Origin: Megaustenia siamemsis
Taxonomy: Eukaryota > Mollusca > Gastropoda > Stylommatophora > Ariophantidae
DNA length: 64,000 nucleotides
NCBI GenBank assembly: GCA_032433765.1
Contig: JAVIAB010000008.1
Coordinates: 41,066,779 to 41,130,778, forward strand
Direction: 5' to 3'
Below, piece after piece: positions 10,904-23,595 of this stretch. How positions within the stretch are numbered: position 1 is the stretch's first letter; the number at the start of each line of letters is the position of its first letter. The notes under the pieces were generated by a model. It saw nothing but the letters and a program-made list of their open reading frames with translations, searched no databases and was not told the DNA's origin. A program made the position numbers and the translations under genes.

Positions 10904-11768
10904 CCATGGAATCTGTTTCATTGCAGTTAGGAATTCCCCATATACGTCCCACCACTTGTCGCAGCATTTCACAAATTGCATCGGTAAATTCTGTTGACAA
11001 GGTCGCTCAGTGCATGCCATACTCGAGTGCACAGGAGACGATTCCAAACCTATATAGTCACCTCTTGCGACATGTGTGGCAAGTAACAGTTCCTCTGTTC
11101 TTTTCTCCCCTCACTGTGAGGACCCCCGTAGTGACACGGTGGGAGAGTTGCTAACAGTTTCAGAAATGAAACGACGTTATGTTTCATCTATCAAGTAACT
11201 ATTAACATTTTATTATCTAAAACTTTTCAGGAGGGAAAAAGCAAACAAAATCTTCATTCATGGAATCAACGAACGATTGTCGGAAACATGAACAATTGTA
11301 AAATAGTAAATTAATTCTCATTTATTCATTACCAGTTGGAGAAGTGAAGCCATAGAAATCCTCAAGAACATTCGCCTAAACTGAAAGTAAATAAAGAGTT
11401 TCCAATAGAAGCGATGTCCGTAACCTGTGCATCCAAAAAGGACGGGCCTAAAGAACTTTGATTGGCTGGTATTCTTGATCATTTATAACAGTAGGAAGTA
11501 TTAAAGAATGAAAACAAATATAATGATTGTTGGCTAGCAAAGAATATGGTTTGGATATTAATATTAAAAAGGCTAAAACTATTGAATATAAGCAGAGAAG
11601 ACACACAACATATATAAGTGGATGGAAAGAACCTAGAGTAGGGCCTTATAGTTAGCTTGGACACATCATTTTGAGTATTCACTAGGGCAGACTGGCTTGT
11701 CTATTTCTAGAGGCACTGGTGGGATGTAAGTGAACAAACATTTATCGAAATCCTAATCACTTATCCTG
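10904..11768. other. Unassigned sequence
   Basis: No gene or repeat family was recognised. Confidence 0.4.
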
Positions 11769-11998
11769 AACCTCGGTGGCTGAGTGATTAGTGCGCTCAG
11801 TTCCAGATCAGAAGGGTCCAGCTCCGAGTATTTATTTAGAAGCGGCAAACTTTTATTTAAGGTCGACAAGGCTTCGCGGTTACCAGCCTTTAAAAATGGG
11901 TACCAGAGATTTTTCTTGGAAGCAAAGGTGACCACATAAGCCAAAATATATGTCGTGGTCAAGGGGAAAAAATAGCGTGGAAGGAACCTTTACTTTTT
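11769..11998 (+). mobile_element. tRNA-derived SINE, diverged relative of family 1
   Basis: The head CCTCGGTGGCTGAGTGATTA keeps an A-box-like core; the B-box is degraded (GGTCCAGCTCCGAG). The body shares GGGTACCAGAGATTTTTCTT with family 1 (GGGTACCGGATTTTTTCT) and the end shares GGAACCTTTACTTT. It is older than the copies with clean target duplications. Confidence 0.65.
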
Positions 11999-12518
11999 TT
12001 TTTCAAATTTAACCTGATTCATGCAGTCAGCTATGAGTCGCTGACTACTTTCAGACCAGGTTATGTTTAGCGTCTTGCCCCTGGCGGTGGATTCAACACG
12101 TCACTGTCCTGCGTCACTGCCCTATGACGCGTTATATAACATTCTTTATGTTATTTTGCCCTGACCTATGAGTGACTTGGCAAAGATGGTGGAACTGACG
12201 AAGGCATTAATGGCGAGATTAGCAATGTTAGAGCTGCCTACAACACCATTCTCTGAGGAACAAAATCAGCATCTTCAAAACAAATGTCAAGGCAGTCCTA
12301 CTTTCAGATTCAGAAACAGATGGAAACAAAGCAACAGATACAATCTTCCATAAACGAATGTCATCGACAGCTTCTTTATATTAGATGGTCAAATAATTTC
12401 TGTGGCTCGGATTTTTGTGACGTCACATTTTTTCCTGCCATGTCTATTTGAAACCCAAGTTAATTTCAACATGTCTCATGCGTTTCTGAACAATCTGACG
12501 CAGCTTTTATTTGTCATA
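11999..12518. other. Unassigned sequence
   Basis: A 61-codon open frame at 12168-12353 has no recognisable motif and is too short to call a gene. Confidence 0.4.
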
Positions 12519-12534
12519 TACATGAATATCTTGG

Positions 12535-12793
12535 GAGCCGTGATAGCTCAGTGGTTAGTGAACTGGACAACAAAGGACAAGGGGTAGGGTTCGATCCCAA
12601 CCGACGGCTTCCGGGTTCACCTAGCCTTCAATGGGTACCGGATTTTTTCTGATAAAGTAAAGCGGCACGGGCGTAATACCAACCACATTACCCCAAAAAT
12701 AATGTGCTGAAGGTCTGTAAAATTTATAATTTATGGTCACTAACCCCACATTCCCTATACGCCACTTGGCGGGACAGGGCTCTTTACTTTATT
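12535..12793 (+). mobile_element. tRNA-derived SINE, family 1
   Basis: A near-complete copy starts GGAGCCGTGATAGCTCAGTG, with B-box GGTTCGATCCC and ends in the CTTTACTTT tail. A perfect 16-bp target-site duplication TACATGAATATCTTGG lies at 12519-12534 and 12794-12809. The long intact duplication indicates a recent insertion. Confidence 0.92.
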
Positions 12794-12899
12794 TACATGA
12801 ATATCTTGGACCAAAATTATGGTATAAATGCATATTTTTGGTAACATTTGTCGTCACTTTAGATACAATAAAATCTCACAATATATATATATGGTCTTT

Positions 12900-13110
12900 G
12901 GTGTCTTGACAGACGGTTGGTAGCAAGCAGTTATGATAAGTCAGTAGTTGGATAAACATATTGGTATCTTATAGGGGATGCTGCTTTGCTGAACAGCTTC
13001 TCTTGTGGCTGAATCTGCCAATATTGGATAGACAGATCCATTTGCAGATCGAACAAGATGCATTCGTGGTGCATGACCTCGACTCGACTCCTTTCTCCTG
13101 CGTCTTTTGT
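12900..13110 (-). pseudogene. LINE C-terminal zinc-finger tail (family F)
   Basis: On the minus strand one frame reads CSICKWICLSNIGRFSHKRS, matching the terminal finger of the fragment at 8875-9330 in inverted orientation. The two lie about 3.6 kb apart as an imperfect inverted pair. A further degraded trace is at about 33290-33350. Confidence 0.65.
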
Positions 13111-13799
13111 TTTCTGAATTTGATGTCAGCACTGCCTCGAAAGTTGCTGTGCCATATTTTTTATTCTTGTTGTCCATGTGTTACGGTCTGCAGCCAGAAA
13201 TTCGCAGTTTCTTTCACTGATAGAGAAAGCCATGGAAACATCTTGATTTACCGTATATCAGGATAAACGTTTGAAGTTCAAATATAAAAGAGACCTTTGG
13301 CCAAAGCACTGCCCCGAACAGCAGCGCACAGGAGTGATAGTACTGTCAAGTAAGCTTATTCTGAAGTGAGACTTTTAAACAGGAATACAATCGCAAGCAG
13401 TTTCACTGTTTGAAGTGGAAACAACGCAGACAGAGACACTTCTTTCTTGAAAGTAATTGCAGACACTGAAACAATGTGAAAGTATTTATTCTATTATATT
13501 CTATTCTATCCATGGAACCAGTATAAATGTAATGTAAATTTTTTTTTTTAAATTATTAAAGTCAGAGAGATGGACTGCCTCATGAATTTCTCGTTAGATT
13601 CTCTTGGCTAAGGATGCCAAGTAGGATGATTTCTGCAAACAAATAAAGTGTGCTTAGAAAAATAGCTAGCCACATTCCGGCGCTTTCATCAGAGCATGAA
13701 TGGTACAACACAGAGGCATACCAGACTTCCCTGCTTGCCCGCTACATTGAGCAGACTGGCTAAAGAAATGAGGCTGTAAGAATTAGGATTAAAGGGTCC
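13111..13799. other. Unassigned sequence
   Basis: No gene was recognised. It contains a short TTCTA-rich tract at 13481-13515. Confidence 0.4.
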
Positions 13800-14260
13800 A
13801 GGATTGTGTAAGGAGGTAGTGCTGGGAGACGAAGAGCTTACGATTACAACCGATGCACAACACTTAAAGGGTCACGCAACACTGCTCCTGGTCCAGATGG
13901 TGTTCGTTATGACGACATGGGCGATTTAGTCCTCAAGGAATTAAAAAATACAAAAAACTGGCCGAGGAGTTGAATGCAGCATTCAGAGTAGCCAGATTAA
14001 GGAGTGGCAAGACAGCTACTTACTACCTCTCCCGAAGCTAAACTAAGGCCATTATGAGATCAGCACCTACAGAATGATCACGATGCAGGATAATGTGGAC
14101 AAGCTACTGGAGACAATGGTTGCCTATATACTCACCTATCACCTTGACTAGATAAGCGCATTTCCACCCACAGGCTAAAAAGAAGCAAATCATGGGTGGG
14201 CCAAGCGGAAGATGTCATCAAAGATGTCTGTGGGTTTACCAATATAAACGAGTAGCGATT
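13800..14260 (+). pseudogene. I-clade-like LINE reverse transcriptase fragment
   Basis: The frame TAPGPDGVRYDDMGDLVLKE carries the APGPDG motif from the fingers region of LINE reverse transcriptases. Several frameshifts follow, then SWVGQAEDVIKDVCGF-like sequence. The palm motifs (FADD) are missing. It is probably part of the same decayed element as the RNase H region at 14440-15236, separated by loss of the RT palm. Confidence 0.55.
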
Positions 14261-14439
14261 GAGGAAGAGTTGTCTCACATGGGAAGTGGGGGAGACGACA
14301 AGAACTATCTTACATGAAAAACAGGGAAAAATATATTTAAAATAATTTAGAGTAATCTCTTCATCAGAGATTATTAATTCTATCGGCTACGTCATATTAT
14401 TATTATACAAAGAGAACTTTAAATCTCCCCTGTACATTT

Positions 14440-15236
14440 GGTGGCTATGACAACCTGTAGTTGTTGAGGCATAATTCCTGTACAGATAGGGGTATCTACA
14501 TCAACCAGGGGCACTTTCTCGTATATTGCCACATGCGACAGGAAATGTAGGAAGCAGAATCCAGTCGTCATTGATGCGGAGGTCAACACCCTCATCTGGG
14601 ATAACACTGAGGTAGATTTCATCTATACAGATGGATCTGTAATAGGACACTACAGGAGTGCATGACCATTTACAGAAGCATGGCAGGCAGAATAGTCAAG
14701 GAAGACAGTGGTGCATACATTATAACCACGAGTAGCATAACGATGGGGGTGATGGCAGTGACCAGACTCATCTGGTTTTAGTCACAAGACTGCACTAACA
14801 CCAATTTACTAAGGGATTTGATAAGCATGATAAGAAAAGTGGAGACAGGCTCTGTTCGCAGGCAGCGGGTCGAGTCATTACAGAAATCAATATGTAGTCA
14901 CCTTTGTCTACATCTCAGGACATTTGAGAGAGCTGGGAAATGAAGGAGCAGACAGGTTGGTTAGTTGTGCTGTCGCTGGCCAACCAGTGGATTGGGCAGA
15001 CAACAATGCCCTCAGAAGCAGGAACTTTGACAACCATGAGTCCACGTCACTCCTTCGGATAAAAGAGATGGAAGTTAAGATGGGCACAACAAGAAATGAG
15101 AAACTTAGTGGGCAAATAAGAGGACTTATCAACCAACACAGAACTGGAGTCGTCAGTCGCTGGACACAGCAGGACTTGCTGAGGAGGGGATCTGAGCACC
15201 TATGGATATGTTCAGAGTGCACCGATGATGACCTGT
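14440..15236 (+). pseudogene. I-clade-like LINE RNase H and C-terminus
   Basis: FIYTDGSV near 14616 is the first catalytic block of a LINE-encoded RNase H. After broken frames, VYISGHLRELGNEGADRLV matches the last RNase H block. An open frame from 14924 then runs to a stop at 15238 with the C-terminal signature LINQHRTGVVSRWTQQ and a Cys pair (ICSEC). A SINE inserted right after the stop. The same C-terminus recurs as a fragment at 39548-39785. The RNase H domain is broken by stops, so the element is dead. Confidence 0.7.
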
Positions 15237-15250
15237 AAATAACTAAATAA

Positions 15251-15504
15251 AAAATTAAAGTACCCCTGTCACGCCAAGTGGCATATGGGGAATATGGTGT
15301 TAGTGACCATAAATTTTACAGACCTTTGGCACATGATTTTTGGGGTAATGTGGTCGGTATTACGCTCATGCCGCTTCACTTTCCCAGAAAAAAATCCGGT
15401 ACCCATTAAAGGCTGGGTGAACCCACAAGCCGTCGGTTGGGATCGAACCCTACCCCTTGTCCTTTGTAGTCCAGTTCACTAACCACTTAGCTATCGCGGC
15501 TCCC
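15251..15504 (-). mobile_element. tRNA-derived SINE, family 1
   Basis: The structure is as in the copy at 5348-5604. A 14-bp target-site duplication AAATAACTAAATAA flanks it at 15237-15250 and 15505-15518. The insertion sits immediately beyond the stop of an I-clade LINE remnant, so it is younger than that LINE. Confidence 0.9.
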
Positions 15505-15518
15505 AAATAACTAAATAA

Positions 15519-18500
15519 CTGTCATAAAATGTCCTCACCCTCATAATTTACTTTATTCTCATAGAATATTATCTCTCATAATTTATTTGTTTTCTCTCTT
15601 ATAGCCTCCTATTTCTTTCATACTCTTGATTGTTCTTCCTTCAGAAAGCAGCAACAAAAGCTGTGGTGCACACATTCTACGAGAACAAACAGGTGAGGTT
15701 TGAGAGCAAAACAGTTCAGTTTCAGAACAAACAAGTCAGGTTTTGAGAACAAACAAGTTGGGTTTCAGTATGACACCTACTGTTTTCTTTATTACGTCAT
15801 TTTTGACAGCTTATAATCTAATGTTAATTAATGTCAAATTGAATGGTTAATGAGCAAAAGTAATAGTAACAGCCATCATGACAATCAATTTTTTCCTCAT
15901 GTTCTTTTCAAATAAATTTCCAAGAGGAGACAATTAAATAAAGCAATACCTTTGCATGGATAAACAAAAAGAATATTTTCTAAGAGAGATAACTCTCCTA
16001 TATGACATAAATGATGTCAATAATAATAATAATGGATTAAAAAAAAAACCGATCTGACAACCATGAGATACATAGCTAACTTCTATCAATGGGGTAATTT
16101 AGTAAAGTTCTAGTTTAGCATTGTAAATTATTTGAGCTAAACAAGTGATCTCCCCTGATTGACTACACATAGTTGAATGTATCAACTGCTTCTGGTTTGT
16201 TTGTATTTAACTCTTGTTCAACAAGGTTTAGGGTGACCCTAACTCAGGGGTCTTCTAATGACAAATTAGAGAATGACCAAATAAAGTGCAAGGGGACATT
16301 ACTCCAAACAGAAATAATTTATTATGCTATTCTAGGACTTTACCAGGAATTTTAATGATAGAATGTTGCAACATGAACAAGTTTTGAAGGTCTCCTCTAT
16401 GATCTACTATATATCTAACATTATGGTAGAATAGTCTAGTTGACAGATCATCTTCATTGCACAATGGACACAATTCCTTAGTGCTCAGATTCCCTCAGTA
16501 TGAAGTACTGATACCACACATTAGTGAAATCACTCAAGTTTATATCTTACCAATACGAAATTGTGGCATGTTTTATTTGCATTAATTTTTGGTAGCTGCA
16601 AAGAACCATTATTGTATTGTAGAGCTTAAGATTTTTTTTTTTGGGAGGAGGGAGGGGGGGGGGGGGCGAGAGATGTTTTCTTGTGGCTGGCACTCATCCC
16701 AGAAGTACAGTAGTTCAGGCATGATTCTGTTGCTACAAACTGATGGTTATATATGCCTGCAATCTTTGAGAATCTTAGTGTAGCCAGTAATATTAAACGG
16801 CTGGGATTGTCTGTAGCAAACCCATCCATGACTTCAGTTTCTTGCAGCAGAGCACATCTTTCACAAAACGGGGGATAATCTACATGCCCAAGGAATGGTG
16901 GAACCAGGAATAGCATCCACAGCAGGGGAGAAAAAGGAAATATGTTCAAACAATGTAGGACAAGAACAGCCAGTAGACAAACACTTCAAAGATTGGAGAA
17001 ATGGGCAGCACAACAGATTTGCGAATTCCCTGACAAGGTAGCACCTGTCCAAACTAAGAACTTAAAAAAAAAGTCTATCCTACTAACCTGTGTCCCACAC
17101 TAATGTGGCAGTTTGCCTCCCCCTGGCACTAGACTTGAGTGGGCACAAACCCACAGACATCCTATCCTAGCTTAGAAAACATCACAATAGAAATAACATT
17201 GAGCAAAAGGGCAGAGACTGGAATTAAGAAGCAATTAATCAAAATCAACCGGAACATTCAAGATTTTCTTGAAACTGAGAAAATTGTTCTGAGAACCAAC
17301 ATATCTGCATTTAGGGCACTCCCATAAGTGCTCGCTGCTATTTAGGCAAATTATTCTTGATTGTAGGTAGTGAGGACAGAACATTCTGTGTAGCTCCAGA
17401 AATTATTACAGGATAATCCTAATTTAGCATATACAACTTTTACTTCCTGCTTTCAGGCTTTCAAAGCTCACCAGAGTATAAGTAGCACACAGAAACAACT
17501 TCATGAATCTAGCAATGTGCACTTTCAATATTCTGCACTTAACATTTCAAACTATAAATTCCAGTTATGTTATTCTACACTTTATGACTATAGAACAATA
17601 TTATCTTCAACCTTTATCAAATACTTGGTGTTTAAGGTTAAACGTGTGCTTTTGAGATTGACACAACATGGAAATAAGGGAAGCAATTGCCTAGTTTCAT
17701 TGCAAAACAAGGGCATTAACATTAAACCAAGAAGAATTTGCTACTCTTATTGACCCTTATATTTTATCAAGGATACATTTGTAAATAATAGATGGTCTCT
17801 CTTGCCATCATGTAAATAAAAAAACAATTGTAAACAAAAAGACAATTTTCTAATCATGTTTTTAACATTTAAGAAACTGAGAATTGTATGCTGTTGAGCA
17901 TTAAGTTATATCATCAAGAAAACACTTGTAATAATTGATGATTTCTTTTGCCATCAAGTAAACAAAGAGATAATTTTTTCTTCATATGTGAACATTGTCC
18001 TTATTTTCATGTCCAAGGGTTATAATGTATATACTTTAATAAACACATATATACATATATTAGTCTTGAAAGCAGGAAATAATATACATGTTTAGCCATC
18101 TGTTCAGAAATGTATTGTGGGAGAGATTATACATCTGCTTTCATAACCAGAGACAAATATCCACATAAAGGCAGATTATGTTTCAGTTTTAGGCAGCAAT
18201 TTGAAAACATACAAACTGGTACTCTCATTGTTTTGATGAGCATCGTTTCATAACAAACAGAAAGAAAAAAAATGCCTTTATTCTTCTTTCTTCTTTACTC
18301 TTTTCTCACTCCCCCTCCTTTCTTTCAGTTATATTTCTGTTTTTATTTCTAAATAGGCAGAAAAACGAATAAAGTTGATGTTAGCATTAATTAACATAAC
18401 TTATAATGTTCAGATAAAAAAAAAAATCTACACTGCAATAAACACATTTGTGAATCTTGCGTTTTAATGAGGGAAAAAATGAACAAAAGAACCTGCCAAG

Positions 18501-19019
18501 TTTTAATTTAATGAATCTTTTCAATAAAAAAAAACAAAAAAAAACCACACATGAAGTTGTACTTAACGCTGTCTGATGATCTATAATTTTCAAGAAAATA
18601 GAAGTATCTTATTAAGTGTATGTAAGAAAGGAAAGTATGTTAATTGTGTTTTCTTTGGACGAATTCCACAGAATCATTATAAAGCCATTAGGAAATTTTA
18701 CATTTGCATAACTTTTGATTGATGTAACATAGGATGAATCTGCTAAGAACAAACAGAAGGTGATGTGTCTGGTTTTTTTTTTCTTTAATTGCCATTATCC
18801 AAAGAGTTTATATTTATAAATTATTAAAAATTTTAAACAAAAATTTGTTAATAACTTCAACGTTATTTCTTTATTTTTAGATTCTATACTGACCTGGAGC
18901 TTCAAATGAAGAAAAACAAAACTATTTGTGTCGTGTTGACAACGAAGAACTTCAACAATAAACCTACTTTCAATACATTTGGTTCACCTATACTGTCACA
19001 TATATAAAACAGGTATCAG
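15519..19019. other. Unassigned AT-rich region
   Basis: This 3.5-kb stretch has no recognised exon or repeat family. There is a G-rich run at 16648-16668. A short plus-strand frame near 17080-17160 (CGSLPPPGT context) could be a highly decayed retroelement but is not diagnostic. Confidence 0.4.
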
Positions 19020-19560
19020 AGTTCAAGTAGCTAGGAACAACATTCTCCAAAGATGGCAAAATGGATAAAGAAATTAACATTTGATGCAGTAAGGCAAACC
19101 AAAAATTTGGATAGCTGGCCCTCTTCTACAACACAAGACAGTGCCAGTCAGCACAAAGAAACATATTTATACAAATTATATTTATCACTACTCTATGCTA
19201 CCAGTGGTACATGGTCAATAACAACTAATCACCATTAAAAAAAAAGAAAAAATAGAAAAGCCATAGAAGTGACCAGAGGAAACAAAATCTGAAATGAGGT
19301 GATAAGAGAAAGGGTTGGCATGGAACAAATTGTGAACTACATACAAAGACAACAAATAAAACAGCTTTTGCACCCGGAGAGAATGTCTAGTGATGTCATG
19401 CCATACAAGGCATACACAAAAAAAGAGGACAACACAGACTCAAGGCAGACCCAGATTACATTGGAGTGACGTCATCACATAAACTCTACAACAGCATCAA
19501 GTGTTAATGATTGAGGCTACTAAAAGAGCATAAACCAAAACTCTGTATATTCCTCGACAC
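19020..19560 (+). pseudogene. Decayed RTE-like LINE fragment
   Basis: Broken plus-strand frames resemble the LINE region after the RT domain. An FK-LGTTFSKDGKMDKEI segment corresponds to the FKYLGS...DG...EI block, and TTLCYQWYMV corresponds to the LCYQCQTW block of family B. Many frameshifts are present. Assignment rests on two short blocks. Confidence 0.5.
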
Positions 19561-19684
19561 CTGAAGCAGTGATTTTTTTCTCCCACATATCAAGTAAAAG
19601 AAAAAAAGGGGGATTTTTTCACATTAATTCAACCAAATATATCTCCAAAGTTATAGACATTTTAAACTACACAAAGACTTTATA

Positions 19685-19905
19685 ATCAAGTACCGTGCCT
19701 GCTGGCATATGTGATCATGTCTCTCCATAACTTTCGATCTCACAGTTATTTACCATTTCTGTTGTTGACCTTCTGCCAAGCCATTCTTTCAAGCTGTCTG
19801 ATATCTTTCCACTTTGCTTCCCTCTATCTCTTTGTCCCTCAATTTTCCCAGTTGTCACAATATATTCCAGCTGGTCCCTTCTCATTACCAAAAAATGAAT
19901 GACTT
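19685..19905 (-). pseudogene. LINE 3' end fragment (family G)
   Basis: On the minus strand, EYIVTTGKIEGQRDRGKQ leads into a terminal segment near CEIESYGET, a standard C-terminus of a LINE ORF2 (TGKIEGxRxRGRQ type). The same 3' end occurs at 39465-39545 plus 39830-39905, 57945-58160 and 62133-62360, all in minus orientation and all 5'-truncated. Confidence 0.7.
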
Positions 19906-20566
19906 TATAATGGTCTAGTTTAATAAACTGAGACTAAGAATATTTTATAATTCACAATCTTCAGGATCATTTATGTGAATTTCTGAAGTTTGTAAAAGAT
20001 AACAGCTGAGAGTAAATTGATTATATTGTTTTATGGCATTAGTAAGGAATTATAAGAGAGCTCATGTAAGGACAGAATATTTTCCCTCATTCTAGCAATA
20101 ATAACTAACGTTTCACAGTCATAATGACTTCATTAATATAATTATTATAATTTAATGTGAAATGGCATCAAACTGAATTTATGGCACAGAAAAGCAGTTA
20201 TGAAAAATGTCAAACTTAAAAAAAATTATATAAACATTTTAATAACAAAATAAATATTCAAAATTAAACAACAGAAAAATCTGCAAGAAGAAACATATTC
20301 AGTAGCTACTTTTATTTAAATCATATACTTTCAGTCAGATGCAATGTTCATCTCTCTAAGTGTTGAAATTACTGATATCAGCAAACGTAGTGTGTATGAG
20401 CTATAAAAGAATGAAGCTTCCTTTCTTCAGTCTCAACCACCTTTCTACTTTGCATTAAATGATGGAAATCTATCAACTGTAGGGTTAAATGTTAAAAGTC
20501 TATAGTTGATAGCAGAAGTCTAAACTTTAAACAAAAATATATGATATTTTATATTTATATGATAAA
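19906..20566. other. Unassigned AT-rich sequence
   Basis: Nothing was recognised. Confidence 0.4.
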
Positions 20567-20783
20567 CAACTGGACCACTAAAGACAAGTTTTATCCCAAT
20601 TGATGGCTTCTAGGCTCACTTAGCCTTGAGTGGGTACCAGATTTTTCTTGGTAAGAGAAGACGATTGTTGTGTAATACTGACCATAAAGCCCAAAAATGT
20701 ATTGATGGTCATAAACATATGTATGGACACTAACACCATCCTATATGTCACAGGATATGACTGAGTACCTTTTCTTCAAATGT
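20567..20783 (+). mobile_element. Old, 5'-truncated SINE of family 1
   Basis: Diverged from the family, it keeps GATGGCTTCTAGGCTCACTT, GTGGGTACCAGATTTTTCTT and the TGGACACTAACACCAT block in the right order. The A-box is missing and no target duplication was found. Confidence 0.65.
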
Positions 20784-20959
20784 TTCAAATCTAATTATTT
20801 ATGTGGACAACAGCAAAATGTTCAAAACTGTACACATTGTGTACAGAAAGGCAAACATAATTTATGGTTAAGAGCCCAAGATGTTTGATTGTTAAATGTT
20901 GCAAATCTATGGCTTCTGTTAAATGTTGATATCAATAATATGTTAGCTCATATAATCAT

Positions 20960-21330
20960 CATTGCCAAACAAGGTTCGCAATGTACCTCCACGTATGTCC
21001 CAGTTCGTGCAAACTTCTTAATCTCAAAAAGTAAATGCTTGCTTCTCTTATCAAGCATCTCTGGAGATCGGCTTCTTTTTCTTTTTCCTACTATTTCCAC
21101 TTGAGTCCTTGCTTTGTTATATTTTTGGTAATTTTTCTCATCATTTGGCTAACATATGCTCATGTTCTTTTCTTGATTACAGATGAGATTGAGGGTTCCA
21201 CAGTCATTTCTCTAATTTCTGTATCAGTCTTGCATTCATTCCATCATGTATAAAGTACTTGTTTTAGACATTTGTTTTCAAATGCATCTAGTTTATTCTC
21301 CAGTTCTTTCATTACTTTCCAGTTCTCTTC
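20960..21330 (-). pseudogene. LINE ORF2 C-terminal fragment (family C)
   Basis: Minus-strand frames include ELENKLDAFENKCLKQVLYM and, after frame changes, MSICWPNDEK where better copies have a GHVMRKD-like block. The same DAFENKCLRKIL block occurs at 28990-29475 and a related one at 37910-38760. It is decayed and 5'-truncated. Confidence 0.6.
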
Positions 21331-21374
21331 TCCCTTTCAATGTCTTTAAGATAGTGCATGTCTGCGTTAGTCAC

Positions 21375-21707
21375 CTCTAGTGACTCAGGCAGATGGTGCT
21401 CGTAAACCTGGTAGGGCTGACCATCTAAGGGCAGAATCCCCCTACAGAAAAGACAATCTGCTGCCTTGCAGGAAGATTGAGGACAATCAAAGGCTAAGGA
21501 AATCAAACCTGAATAAAATGCTGGCTGAAATCGGAATCACTGGGCCACTGGTGCAGAACACAGTGCAACGTTTTAATGGGTGTTCAATCAGAGTGGATCT
21601 GGCAGACTCTAATTGTGATGTTCTGTCTGTGGGGGCGATCAACACACTTAACCTGACAGCTGACTTCATGTGAGAGTCTGGAATCCTACTCTGATTGAGT
21701 CCTGATC

Positions 21708-21742
<35 letters not shown>
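21375..21742 (+). pseudogene. LINE 3' end with (GA)n tail
   Basis: The last part, from about 21660 (GAGAGTCTGGAATCCTACTC), matches in the same sense the C-terminal end of the I-clade LINE at 30684-31969 (read on minus), including the RESGILL frame. It ends in a GA tract at 21709-21742, as that element does. The upstream 97-codon open frame (21380-21673) has no recognised domain and may be part of this LINE or unrelated. Confidence 0.5.
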
Positions 21743-21744
<2 letters not shown>

Positions 21745-23364
21745 TAGTTTTACTTCTACTATTTCTGTCTTCATGACCTTAGACTTTACAGGACCACAAT
21801 CTATTATTAGCTTCAAATTGACAAAAATTCCTCTCTCATTATCTATGCTATATTCACTGACACTGGTTGTCAAATGCATCAAAATTTGTCTTTCAAAATT
21901 GCAATCTTCAGATTTTAAGCCAACTAGTCCTCATTCATTGTCTTTCCTTATCTATTTATTTATTTTTTTAAAATTCAAAACAATGGTTGAAAACTGATCC
22001 TTTAACCCTTATTTCTAGGCTTTTTGTGATGTCATTTGCCAGGATGTCCAAAGGCTAGCCACTTCAATAAAAGATCATATTAGGAAACAAATGTAACTGA
22101 AACATTTCATAAAATGCCAGTAAACCAAAATACAATACTTTGTTTAAAATAACAAAAATTTTTTTAACCCACCCACAGATTAAGCAAAGAAACCAGAAGC
22201 TGTAACCAGTCAATATAAAACTGACACACAAGCTAGCTAATCACTGAAGTTCACAGATTTCCCTTCTGATATGACAAGTCTTGGGCTCCAAAATCATTCA
22301 TGAGAAGTCTTCTTATATTTCTCTTTCTATCAAATTCTTTTTTCTGATCTGAACCTCGTCTCTCCATGACCACACATCTTTCACTGGCCTCTCTGGTCTC
22401 TCCATGACATATTTAGTATCTGATTTCATCTCAGTGGTCAGTCTGTACAAATCTTGCAGGCAAATCCATCTTAGCAGACATCCAACCAAAAATATAATTA
22501 ATTCTTTTCTCGTAAGCTATTCCCAGTGTAGTTCATGACATGGCTTTTTAAAAAAAAATTAATATTAATATACAAAACTAAGGATGACAGAATATTAATC
22601 GTAACTCTAAATGTGTGACAGAGCAATAATTGTAACTTCAAATGTATGAAAGCATTAATTGTAACTCAAAATGTGTGACAGCAATAACCATAACAGAGAA
22701 TTAAGTCTAACTCTAAATGGATGACAGTGCATTAATTGTAAGTCTAAATGATTATGCACATGACTATGTCACAAAAATTAGTCAATTTAAAACATAAGAT
22801 GGGCCTATGCTTTTAAAGAGGCAACAATGGAGCAAGCCAACAAAACATTACCAAGGTAATCAATCAAACCAAAAGCACCTGGTTAAAATATAAATGATTA
22901 CCTACATCAAATTGCAGAATCATCTCTTTCAGGACACAAGCAAACTTAAAATAAAGAAATTATTATCCTTGACATTTCTGGAATTCACAGTAAATGATTG
23001 AAAACACTTGTACAACACATTTTCATCTTAGGGTAATTATTTAGACCATTTTTTTCTCTCACAAATTCTGTTTTACAACTATTTTTTACTTGCAAGTTGT
23101 CTCTGTTCTTTTATTTAGAATATTAAAACAAAATAAAAGAAACCACACACACTTTAAAAAAAAAAATGCTCTGGTCCAGTGCAGCTACCCCTTATCTTCA
23201 GGGATCTTATAATAGAGTTTGATATTTCTGAAAAAGTTTCTCATTAGTGGTCAAAGTCACACAGTTTCAATTCCTCTAATCTATGAGTGCATGTATTTAT
23301 CAGCAAATTAGTTCCAGACTTAACAATAACCACACAAATATTTCAGTGCTCCTGATCAGATTGC
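21743..23364. other. Unassigned AT-rich region
   Basis: No exon or repeat family was recognised. Several loosely similar GTGTGACAGxxxATTAATTGTAA words at 22610-22740 suggest a decayed tandem repeat. Confidence 0.4.
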
Positions 23365-23595
23365 GCGGGTTCAATCATCACAAGTGGCTGATTTATCTGA
23401 AGACTGACAAGGCTCTGGGTTCACCCAGCCTCAACAAAATTTATACCAGTGATTTTTCTGGGATGTAAAGATGGCTTGGCATGATACCACCCACATCACC
23501 CAAAACTGTGTTGCTGGTCATGATAAAATATAGTCTCTGACACCACGCTCACCAAACAGCAAGACAGGGAAGGAACCTTCATTTTACTTTACTTA
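23365..23595 (+). mobile_element. Old SINE of family 1
   Basis: The element keeps the B-box-like GCGGGTTCAATCATC, then CTGGGTTCACCCAGCCT, a degraded body and a CATTTTACTTTACTT tail. Divergence is high and target duplications are not visible. Confidence 0.65.

Noticed and set aside
12535..12610. Apparent tRNA gene (A-box and B-box present); likewise at 5530, 15430, 29670 and 55275
   Set aside because: These heads are joined to a common SINE body with target-site duplications and do not fold into a standard anticodon arm with certainty; they are SINE heads.
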